Shown here piece after piece: positions 1 to 6,290 of a stretch of 6,290 bases of DNA. Position 1 is the stretch's first letter. The number at the start of each line of letters is the position of its first letter. Made by a program: the position numbers and the translations under genes. The DNA lies in the NCBI GenBank assembly GCA_013214365.1, contig JABSPI010000040.1, positions 1 to 6,290 of the forward strand, read 5' to 3'. The stretch comes from Erythrobacter sp. (lineage in GTDB: Bacteria > Pseudomonadota > Alphaproteobacteria > Sphingomonadales > Sphingomonadaceae). The notes below the pieces were generated by a model, which saw only the letters and a list, made by a program, of their open reading frames with translations, made no database searches and had not been told where the DNA came from.

Positions 1-410
1 TAGCCATCAATACCGCTGGCAATATCGCTCTGAATGTCGAGCAGGGAGGGCACTTCGCCGTCATAGCGCGGCGAAAATCGGCCATGGGTGTGAAAGCTTG
101 CCACCGGGACCATTCCGGGTTCATCGAAATAGGCCAGATCGCAGCTCGCCTCGTCGCCTTCGCGCGGGCGCGACACGCCCAGTGTCCCTTCGCTGGTTTC
201 CCAGATGATGCCGCACAATTCCAAATCGCCCTCGAAACTGGGTTGTTGCAACGCATCCAATTGTTCGCGGGCAAAGGCCTGCACCTGGGCCTGAGGCAAT
301 TGCGGGACGAGCGCATCTGTGCCTTTCACATTGAGGTAGGCGCGCGCGACGATCACCACCCAGGCAATCGCCATCACGGCAAACACAATGCGAGTGGTGG
401 AGGCGTTCAT
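1..410 (-). CDS. DUF4329-type, membrane-anchored JAMM-like protein (3' end cut by window edge)
   Basis: This frame opens at an ATG (410-408) behind a strong GGAGG ribosome-binding site and stays open to the left edge, giving 136 codons without a stop. Residues 8-24 are a hydrophobic stretch after a short basic N-terminus, ending in Ala-Arg-Ala, so it is a signal anchor or signal peptide and the rest is probably periplasmic. The body contains Glu64-Leu-Cys-Gly, then Ser-Phe-His107-Thr-His109-Gly, then Ser122-Leu-Leu-Asp125, followed by a Gly-Ile-Asp-Gly segment. From memory this resembles DUF4329 proteins, and the spacing E...HxH...SxxD is that of JAMM metallopeptidases. Cys66 and Cys90 could form a disulfide. 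It starts 19 bases after the ilvC stop with no terminator between, so it is probably the last gene of the ilv transcript. Peptidase activity and substrate are inference; nothing links it to amino acid synthesis except position. Confidence 0.75.
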   Translation of the reverse strand, partial: MNASTTRIVFAVMAIAWVVIVARAYLNVKGTDALVPQLPQAQVQAFAREQLDALQQPSFEGDLELCGIIWETSEGTLGVSRPREGDEASCDLAYFDEPGMVPVASFHTHGRFSPRYDGEVPSLLDIQSDIASGIDG

Positions 411-429
411 AACCCCTCCACCAGTGACG

Positions 430-2038
<1,609 letters not shown>

Positions 2039-2042
<4 letters not shown>

Positions 2043-2230
2043 TGGGACCCTTGAGGTAAATTAATTTCAACCGAGTGGGTGATTGATGGATATGGTACAA
2101 ATAAAGCGGCGATGGCCAAAGCCGCGCTGACACCGGCCCAAAGATAATCGCCGCGTCGCGCATCCCTAATGGCTAAGGCCACGAGCCAAAATAAGCCGAT
2201 GCCGAAAAGCCAGATCCAACCGTTCTCCAT
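2039..2230 (-). CDS. Small two-helix membrane protein encoded between ilvB and ilvN
   Basis: A 63-residue protein starting at ATG 2230-2228, whose A is the last base of the ilvB TGA stop. An in-frame TTG one codon earlier is a less likely start. Residues 4-21 (GWIWLFGIGLFWLVALAI) and about 31-48 (LWAGVSAALAIAALFVPY) are hydrophobic helices joined by a short basic loop, RDARRGDY. By the positive-inside rule, both ends would be periplasmic and the loop cytoplasmic. The 15-residue tail after helix 2 is polar. Its stop overlaps the ilvN start by four bases. Occupying the whole gap between the two acetolactate synthase subunit genes with coupled junctions on both sides argues for a real, translated gene. 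I do not recognise a family. A role in branched-chain amino acid physiology is only suggested by position. Confidence 0.72.
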
Positions 2231-3984
2231 CAAACCAACGCCTTGGCTTCATCGTCCATCGTGCCCTCGACCTGATCGCCATAGAGCAGCATTTCGGTGT
2301 GCGCCGCGCCCGAGGGGATCATCGGGAAGCAATTGGCGTCTTTGGCAACGCAGCAATCGACAATCACCGGGCCGTCATGTTCCATCATGCGCAGGATGCC
2401 AGCATCCAGATCGCCTTCATCCTCGATCCGGATACCCTTCCAGCCATAGGCCTCAGCCAGAGCGACAAAATCGGGCAGGCTGTCGGAATAGGAATTGGAA
2501 TAGCGGCTTTCATAGGTCAGCTCCTGCCATTGGCGGACCATCCCCATATATTCGTTATTGAGGATAAAGACCTTAATCGGCAGGCGATATTGCGAGGCCG
2601 TGCCCAGCTCCTGAATATTCATCTGGATGCTTGCCTCGCCGGCAATATCGATGACCAACGCATCGGGATGACCCAATTGCGCCCCAATCGCCGCGGGCAT
2701 GCCATAGCCCATCGTGCCAAGCCCGCCGCTGGTCAGCCATTTATTGGGCGCATCAAACCCGAAATATTGCGCCGCCCACATCTGGTGCTGACCCACTTCG
2801 GTTGAAATGATGGGCGAGCGATCCTTGGTCAGATGATAGAGCCGCTCGATCGCCTTTTGCGGCATGATCGCTTGCGGATTGGCTTTGGAACGCTCGGGAT
2901 AGGCAAGGCATTCGCGCGCGCGCCACCCGGCAATGCGCGCTTTCCATTCGCCCAGATCCTGGCCCGCGCGATCACCCCATGCGGCGATCATCTGTTCCAG
3001 CACAGTGGCGCAATCGCCCACAATGCCCAAATCCACCGGCACCGTCTTGTTGATCGAGGAACGGTCGATATCGATGTGGATCTTTTTGGAATCCGGGCTG
3101 AATGCGTCCAATCGTCCGGTCACCCGGTCATCAAACCGCGCCCCGATACACACCATCACATCGGCCTGGTTCATGGCCAGATTGGCCTCATACGTGCCGT
3201 GCATGCCCAACATGCCCAGCCAATCGGGATGGGTGTTGGGAAACGCCCCAAGCCCCATCAGGGTCGAGGTTGTCGGCGCGCTGGTCAAATCCTGAAACTG
3301 GCGCAGCAATTGCGATGCGCGCGGGCCGGAATTGATCACCCCGCCGCCGGTGTAGAAAACCGGCTTTTGCGCATTGGCGATCATATCGACCGCTTCTGCG
3401 ATTTGATCGGCGGGGGCGACCATTTGCGGGGCGTAACGGTGCGCGCCGGCATTGGGGTTGGCGCGGCTTTTCGAAGGGACCGCGATCTGCACATCTTTGG
3501 GGATGTCGATCACAACCGGGCCGGGGCGTCCGGTGGTGGCGATGCGAAACGCCTCCTCAACCGTGGCGACCAGATCGGCGGGATCTTTGATGAGATAATT
3601 GTGCTTGGTGCAATGGCGGGTAATGCCAACCGTATCGGCCTCTTGAAAGGCATCGGTGCCGATGAGGCCGGTGGGCACTTGCCCGGTGATCACCACCATC
3701 GGAATGGAATCGAGAAACGCATCAGCGATCCCCGTGACCGCATTGGTTGCGCCCGGACCGCTGGTGACCAGAACCACGCCTGGCTTGCCGGTGGCGCGGG
3801 CATAGCCTTCGGCGGCATGGGCCGCGCCGGCTTCGTGGCGGACAAGAATGTGGCGAATGCGTTCGTCCCCGAACAATTCGTCATAAATAGGCAGCACCGC
3901 CCCGCCGGGATAGCCGAATACAAATTCGACCTCCTGCCGGACCAGGCTTTCCATCAACAAGGCGGCACCTGATTGCTGCGCCAC
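2230..3984 (-). CDS. ilvB: Acetolactate synthase catalytic (large) subunit
   Basis: This thiamine-diphosphate enzyme condenses pyruvate with pyruvate or 2-oxobutyrate to give acetolactate or acetohydroxybutyrate, the first committed step of branched-chain amino acid synthesis. The chosen GTG start (3984-3982) gives 584 residues and lies 7 bases after AGGAG. The frame also reads upstream to a TTG at 3999, but that would place the ribosome site inside the gene. The order is the usual one: N-terminal pyrimidine-binding domain (about 5-170) with FGYPGGAVLPIYDEL and catalytic Glu51 in RHEAGAAHAAEGYARATG; central domain (about 195-330); and C-terminal diphosphate-binding domain (about 385-550). The diphosphate motif reads G449-E450-A451-S and ends at Asn476-Asn477, so Glu and Ala replace Asp and Gly of the textbook GDG. 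I recall this variant as common in alphaproteobacterial enzymes. Expression is probably set by the attenuator just upstream. Confidence 0.98.
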   Translation of the reverse strand: MAQQSGAALLMESLVRQEVEFVFGYPGGAVLPIYDELFGDERIRHILVRHEAGAAHAAEGYARATGKPGVVLVTSGPGATNAVTGIADAFLDSIPMVVITGQVPTGLIGTDAFQEADTVGITRHCTKHNYLIKDPADLVATVEEAFRIATTGRPGPVVIDIPKDVQIAVPSKSRANPNAGAHRYAPQMVAPADQIAEAVDMIANAQKPVFYTGGGVINSGPRASQLLRQFQDLTSAPTTSTLMGLGAFPNTHPDWLGMLGMHGTYEANLAMNQADVMVCIGARFDDRVTGRLDAFSPDSKKIHIDIDRSSINKTVPVDLGIVGDCATVLEQMIAAWGDRAGQDLGEWKARIAGWRARECLAYPERSKANPQAIMPQKAIERLYHLTKDRSPIISTEVGQHQMWAAQYFGFDAPNKWLTSGGLGTMGYGMPAAIGAQLGHPDALVIDIAGEASIQMNIQELGTASQYRLPIKVFILNNEYMGMVRQWQELTYESRYSNSYSDSLPDFVALAEAYGWKGIRIEDEGDLDAGILRMMEHDGPVIVDCCVAKDANCFPMIPSGAAHTEMLLYGDQVEGTMDDEAKALV

Positions 3985-3991
3985 AATTCTT

Positions 3992-3997
3992 CTCCTC
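3992..3997 (-). promoter_or_regulatory. Ribosome-binding site that fixes the ilvB start
   Basis: GAGGAG on the minus strand ends 7 bases before the GTG at 3984. It begins four bases after the U tract of the attenuator terminator. It decides between the GTG and the further upstream in-frame TTG (3999), whose initiation would need a site inside the terminator tail. Confidence 0.85.
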
Positions 3998-4001
3998 AAA
4001 C

Positions 4002-4037
4002 AAAAAACGGCCCGAAGCGCATATTCGCGTCGGGCCG
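4002..4037 (-). terminator. Intrinsic terminator in the ilvB leader (attenuator, 3:4 hairpin)
   Basis: On the minus strand CGGCCCGA (4037-4030) pairs with TCGGGCCG (4015-4008). After one C/U mismatch, GCG pairs with CGC, leaving a six-base loop. The stem is directly followed by six T (4007-4002). This is a canonical rho-independent terminator placed only 17 bases before the ilvB start codon and downstream of a leader reading frame, so it can only act as a conditional stop for the ilv operon. Its 5' arm is shared with the antiterminator. Because no other good terminator is visible between miaA and ilvB, it may also end miaA read-through transcripts. Confidence 0.9.
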
Positions 4038-4076
4038 GTCGGGGTTTTTGAATGTCACAAAACCCGGATCAGCCCG
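4031..4076 (-). promoter_or_regulatory. Antiterminator (2:3 hairpin) of the ilvB attenuator
   Basis: The minus-strand segment 4076-4058 pairs with 4050-4031 around a seven-base loop (UGACAUU). Reading inwards from the base: CGGGCU with GGCCCG (one G-U), G with C, an A/C mismatch, UC with GA, a C/C mismatch, GGG with CCC, UUUU with four of five A, and G with C. This gives about 17 pairs with two mismatches and one bulge. The 3' arm consumes GGCCCG (4036-4031), which is the terminator's 5' arm, so this fold and the terminator cannot coexist. The fold is read by eye; no energy was calculated. Confidence 0.82.
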
Positions 4077-4111
4077 TTTCCCCTACAAGAATGACGATAA
4101 TCATGATCCGG
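4064..4111 (-). promoter_or_regulatory. Leader-enclosing protector hairpin (1:2) of the ilvB attenuator
   Basis: CCGGAUCA (4111-4104) is perfectly complementary to UGAUCCGG (4071-4064) on the minus-strand RNA, and two further A-U pairs can form past a single bulged G. The hairpin encloses the leader peptide frame: its 5' arm contains the first base of the leader ATG and its 3' arm contains the leader UGA stop. It sequesters most of the antiterminator's 5' arm and would therefore favour the terminator when no ribosome is present on the leader. Confidence 0.75.
4069..4104 (-). CDS. ilvL: ilv leader peptide, MIIVILVGETG (11 aa)
   Basis: This short frame runs from ATG (4104-4102) to TGA (4071-4069). 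Codons 2-7 are ATT ATC GTC ATT CTT GTA, encoding Ile-Ile-Val-Ile-Leu-Val, so the ribosome reads all three end products of the pathway in a row. In classical amino acid attenuation, scarcity of any of the charged tRNAs stalls the ribosome here and leaves the antiterminator free; normal translation carries the ribosome to the stop codon, where it masks the antiterminator's 5' arm. An AAGGA lies 12 bases before the ATG, which is longer than usual. An in-frame TAA seven codons upstream of the ATG excludes a longer product by ATG extension. The peptide itself probably has no function. The symbol ilvL is given by analogy with enterobacterial ilv leaders. Confidence 0.88.
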   Translation of the reverse strand: MIIVILVGETG

Positions 4112-4138
4112 TTCGTTCCTTAACCTTTGTGCTGCGGT

Positions 4139-4150
4139 GGGGTGTACCCC
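4139..4150. repeat. Short inverted repeat GGGGTGTACCCC
   Basis: GGGGT and ACCCC flank a central GT, forming a 12-base near-perfect inverted repeat in the non-coding leader between the ilv promoter region and the leader peptide. It could be a regulator site or a weak hairpin. It has no T tract and is too short for a convincing terminator. I do not recognise it as the site of a named regulator. Confidence 0.3.
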
Positions 4151-4207
4151 CAATGGACGAGAAAACCAAGAACGATCGCCACCGATGTGACTTCGTTCGT
4201 GGAATGC

Positions 4208-4236
4208 TCGCTAAACGTCACTTTCTAACGCGTCAA
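4208..4236 (-). promoter_or_regulatory. Tentative ilv operon promoter
   Basis: TTGACG (4236-4231) matches five of six bases of the sigma-70 -35 consensus and starts 4 bases after the miaA stop. At a 17-base spacing lies TAGCGA (4213-4208), a poor -10. Transcription from here would give roughly a 100-base untranslated region before the leader peptide. A second, equally imperfect pair, TTGGTT and TACACC with 17-base spacing, lies nearer the leader. The true start cannot be decided from sequence. Confidence 0.3.
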
Positions 4237-4239
4237 CCG

Positions 4240-5199
4240 TTAATTCTGTAATAATAATGCGAATACGGACGAAATGTCGATATTTTGAGATTCAATCCGG
4301 GTCCATTCTTCCGGACATTGATTGCGCAGCCAGGTGAATTGGCGCTTGGCGTAATTGCGGGTCGATTGCGCGCCTGCATCAATTGCTTCGTCTTTTGTCA
4401 TCGCCCCGCGGATCATTGCGGAGATTTCGGGCACGCCGATTGCGCGCATAACCGGCAGGGCAGGGGACAGGCCGCGCGCTAATAAAGCTTCCACCTCTTC
4501 CACCGCGCCGGTTTCGATCATCGCGGCAAACCGCGTGTGGCAGCGATCATAGACAAATTGGCGTTCGGGCATGATGACCGCCGCGCACAAGGTCACATCA
4601 TCCGCGATCCCGCCGCTCTTGGCTTGTTGCCAATCGGCCAAGGTCACTCCGGTGGAGCGTTTCACCTCCAACGCGCGGGCGATGCGCTGGCTGTCGGCCG
4701 GTTGAAGCTCGGCTGCGCGCAACGGGTCTTCGATCTGCAGCGCGGCATAGGCGGCGGCGGTGTCCATCGCGCGCACCACTTCGCGCACATGCGGTTCGAT
4801 CTCGGGGATTGGCGCGATCCCTTCGAGCAGGACTTTGAGATACATGCCGGTGCCCCCGACCAGGATCGGCACCGCGCCGGCCTCATGCGCCTTGGCGATT
4901 TCATCGCGGGCGCGCGCTGCCCAAGCGGCGGCCGAACAGGCGTCGGCCCCGTCCCATGCGCCGTATAAAACATGCGGGCATTGCGATTGCTCCTGCGCAT
5001 CGGGGGCCGCGGACAGAACCGGTATATCGGCATAGACTTGCATGCTGTCGGCATTGACAATCACCGCGCCGCGCCCGGTTTTGTCCAGAGCTTTGGCAAG
5101 TTCAAGCGCAGCTGCGCTCTTGCCGCTGGCGGTTGGCCCTGCAATGAGCGCGACGGGCCGTGTGTGTGCGGCGATATGAGAGGATGTGTTCGTGACCAT
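4240..5199 (-). CDS. miaA: tRNA dimethylallyltransferase
   Basis: MiaA transfers a dimethylallyl group to N6 of A37, next to the anticodon in tRNAs that read codons beginning with U, forming i6A. The ATG at 5199-5197 gives 319 residues, normal for the family. It has the P-loop GPTASGKS (21-28), the D51-S-M-Q-V-Y56 substrate-recognition strand, GGTGMY (115-120) and the C-terminal tRNA-contact segment TRNYAKRQFTWLRNQ (about 280-294). The frame stays open a further 97 codons upstream, but that part lies antisense to serB and looks nothing like the family, so it is not part of the gene. No clear ribosome-binding site precedes the ATG, so initiation may be weak or leaderless. The start region overlaps that of serB on the other strand. 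The gene ends 135 bases before the ilv leader peptide. Confidence 0.96.
   Translation of the reverse strand: MVTNTSSHIAAHTRPVALIAGPTASGKSAAALELAKALDKTGRGAVIVNADSMQVYADIPVLSAAPDAQEQSQCPHVLYGAWDGADACSAAAWAARARDEIAKAHEAGAVPILVGGTGMYLKVLLEGIAPIPEIEPHVREVVRAMDTAAAYAALQIEDPLRAAELQPADSQRIARALEVKRSTGVTLADWQQAKSGGIADDVTLCAAVIMPERQFVYDRCHTRFAAMIETGAVEEVEALLARGLSPALPVMRAIGVPEISAMIRGAMTKDEAIDAGAQSTRNYAKRQFTWLRNQCPEEWTRIESQNIDISSVFALLLQN
5178..5184 (+). promoter_or_regulatory. Ribosome-binding site that fixes the serB start
   Basis: GAGAGGA lies 7 bases before the GTG at 5192 but only one base before the alternative GTG at 5186. It therefore favours the start at 5192, which also gives an N-terminus MTIARLIAE like the short M-x-I-A-R-L-I-A start I recall for related SerB proteins. 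The site itself is inside the miaA coding sequence on the other strand. Confidence 0.7.
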
Positions 5200-6088
5200 T
5201 GCGCGTCTGATAGCAGAACAGCCGGATTGGGAAACACGGCTTGGCAAATTGCTTGAGGCTTTATCGCACAGCTCGCCAGGGAACGGGGCAGCAGAGCGCA
5301 CGATTTGCGATGCATCAGGGCGCCGTGTGGTGGAGCTGCAATGCGGTGGCACGACCGATCCGGTGCATTTGAATCGGATGGTTGCAGAATATTTTCCCGG
5401 CTGCGATGCGCTGATTGCTGAGGGCGAGATTACAATGCCCGCTTTGTTTGTGTCGGATATGGATTCGACCATGATCGAGCAGGAATGCATCGATGAACTC
5501 GCCGATTATGCCGGATTGAAAGAACAGATCGCCCAGATCACCGAACGCGCCATGCAGGGCGAATTGGATTTTGGCGATGCGCTGCGCGAGCGGGTCGGAT
5601 TGCTCAAAGGTTTGGATGAAGCTGCGATCGAGCAATGTCTGGCCGAGCGGATTTCGCCAATGCCGGGGGCCAAGACATTGGTCGCCACTTTAAAGGCGCA
5701 TGGGTGCCGGTGCGTGTTGGTGACCGGCGGCTTTCACCATTTTGGCGACCGCGTGGCCCACGATCTGGGGTTTGACCGGGTGGTGGGCAATCGTTTGGGC
5801 GTTGCTGATGGCAAGCTCACCGGATTGCTCGCCGGCCCGATCAGCGATGCATCGACCAAGCTGTCGGTTCTGCGCGAAGAGGCGGCGGTGTTGGGGCAGG
5901 GGGCGCGGGTCTTGTCGAGCGGTGACGGGGCCAATGATATCCCGATCCTTGAGGCGGCCGATTACGGCTTTGCCTACCGCGCCAAACCCGCCGCACGCAG
6001 CGCCGCAAACGGCCGGATTGATGCCGGCGACCTGACCCATATCCTTGATCTGTTGGGGGTGCCGCGCGATCGCTGGGTGACGGGCTAG
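5192..6088 (+). CDS. serB: Phosphoserine phosphatase
   Basis: SerB removes phosphate from L-phosphoserine, the last step of serine synthesis, and is a Mg2+-dependent HAD-superfamily enzyme. From the GTG at 5192 it has 298 residues. Residues 1 to about 82 are an N-terminal region of the SerB type, weakly ACT-like. The catalytic core follows: motif I D89-M-D91-S-T with the nucleophile Asp89 and acid/base Asp91; the cap with ECIDELA; motif II VT178GGF, Thr where SerB proteins usually have Ser; Lys223 in ASTKLS; and motif IV GD245GAND249IPIL for metal binding. All catalytic positions are filled. An in-frame GTG at 5186 would add two residues. It is divergent from miaA, with no intergenic gap, so its promoter must lie inside miaA. 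No clear terminator follows it. Confidence 0.96.
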   Translation: MTIARLIAEQPDWETRLGKLLEALSHSSPGNGAAERTICDASGRRVVELQCGGTTDPVHLNRMVAEYFPGCDALIAEGEITMPALFVSDMDSTMIEQECIDELADYAGLKEQIAQITERAMQGELDFGDALRERVGLLKGLDEAAIEQCLAERISPMPGAKTLVATLKAHGCRCVLVTGGFHHFGDRVAHDLGFDRVVGNRLGVADGKLTGLLAGPISDASTKLSVLREEAAVLGQGARVLSSGDGANDIPILEAADYGFAYRAKPAARSAANGRIDAGDLTHILDLLGVPRDRWVTG

Positions 6089-6159
6089 CCTGCATTGCGG
6101 GGCGAGAGCGATCCGGGCTTGGGGAAAAAGGGTTTTGATTTCGAACGTATGTCTGGTAT

Positions 6160-6173
6160 TTACATCCCTGTAA
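6160..6173. repeat. Inverted repeat TTACA-N4-TGTAA in the serB downstream gap
   Basis: TTACA and TGTAA flank TCCC in the 155-base non-coding stretch between serB and the right-edge gene. The perfect five-base arms could be an operator for the downstream gene or chance. A weak promoter-like pair overlaps it (TTGATT, then TATTTA 16 bases on). The rest of the gap holds no terminator or RNA gene that I can see. Confidence 0.25.
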
Positions 6174-6243
6174 GTAATTCGCTGCTAGGGTTTTTCGCTC
6201 ATAAACAGGCATATGCAGCTGTTCTGACAAGAAGGCACAATCG

Positions 6244-6290
6244 ATGACCGACACCGCCAGCTACACCCAGAGATTTGCCCCTGACGGCAC
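6244..6290 (+). CDS. Unidentified protein, N-terminal 15 codons only (cut by right edge)
   Basis: An ATG at 6244 is preceded by AAGAAGG eight bases upstream, a good ribosome-binding site, and opens a frame beginning MTDTASYTQRFAPDG that runs off the window. No signal peptide is apparent in the visible part. The residues are too few to assign a family. It may be transcribed from its own promoter in the 155-base gap or by read-through from serB. Confidence 0.65.
   Translation, partial: MTDTASYTQRFAPDG

Noticed and set aside
2833..3972. Plus-strand open frame of 379 codons opposite ilvB
   Set aside because: It mirrors the codon structure of ilvB on the other strand; its His-, Ile- and Gly-rich composition is typical of a shadow frame and it has no family resemblance.
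3985..3999. Upstream TTG start for ilvB adding five residues
   Set aside because: The GAGGAG ribosome site would fall within the gene, whereas it is ideally spaced for the GTG at 3984.
4002..4239. T-box or metabolite riboswitch in the ilvB leader
   Set aside because: No T-box core or other riboswitch consensus is visible, and the leader peptide with three alternative hairpins accounts for the regulation.
3973..4251. Plus-strand open frame of 92 codons across the ilv leader
   Set aside because: It runs antisense through the leader peptide, terminator and antiterminator, which explain this sequence better, and it looks like no protein family.
4069..5199. Idea that MiaA-dependent tRNA modification directly tunes the adjacent ilv attenuator
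   Set aside because: MiaA modifies tRNAs reading codons that begin with U, but all the branched-chain codons in this leader begin with A, G or C, so the leader-stalling tRNAs are not MiaA substrates.
5200..5490. N-terminal 97-residue extension of miaA
   Set aside because: The extension is antisense to serB, has no similarity to MiaA N-termini, and the family begins just before the P-loop.
5841..6254. Minus-strand open frame of 137 codons over the end of serB and the following gap
   Set aside because: It is antisense to serB's motif IV region, its sequence is Arg/Pro/Ser-rich as in shadow frames, and it has no recognisable domain.

Overview
The window looks like a chromosomal segment of an alphaproteobacterium, most likely of the order Sphingomonadales (Erythrobacter or sphingomonad type). 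That placement is inferred from the GC-rich coding sequence, the gene content, and the acetolactate synthase variant with a GEAS cofactor motif. No rRNA, tRNA, mobile element or CRISPR array is visible.

Most of the window is a minus-strand branched-chain amino acid operon, read from high to low coordinates: a regulatory leader (about 4236 to 3985), ilvB (acetolactate synthase, catalytic), a 63-residue two-helix membrane protein, ilvN (acetolactate synthase, regulatory), ilvC (ketol-acid reductoisomerase), and a tail gene cut by the left edge. The tail gene encodes a membrane-anchored DUF4329-type protein with a JAMM-like metal-site pattern. ilvB, the small gene and ilvN are joined by stop/start overlaps of 1 and 4 bases, so their translation is probably coupled. 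IlvB/IlvN make acetolactate or acetohydroxybutyrate, and IlvC performs the next step towards valine, leucine and isoleucine.

The most informative element is the ilvB leader. It holds an uncatalogued 11-codon reading frame, MIIVILVGETG, with six consecutive Ile/Val/Leu codons. Three mutually exclusive RNA hairpins follow: a leader-enclosing hairpin, a long antiterminator, and a GC-rich terminator with six U just before the ilvB ribosome-binding site. Together these form a complete ribosome-mediated transcription attenuator.

Upstream of the leader, also on the minus strand, is miaA (tRNA A37 dimethylallyltransferase). It is head-to-head with serB (phosphoserine phosphatase, plus strand), and the two start regions overlap by 8 bases, leaving no intergenic promoter space. 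To the right of serB lie a 155-base non-coding stretch with a small inverted repeat and the first 15 codons of an unidentified plus-strand gene cut by the right edge.
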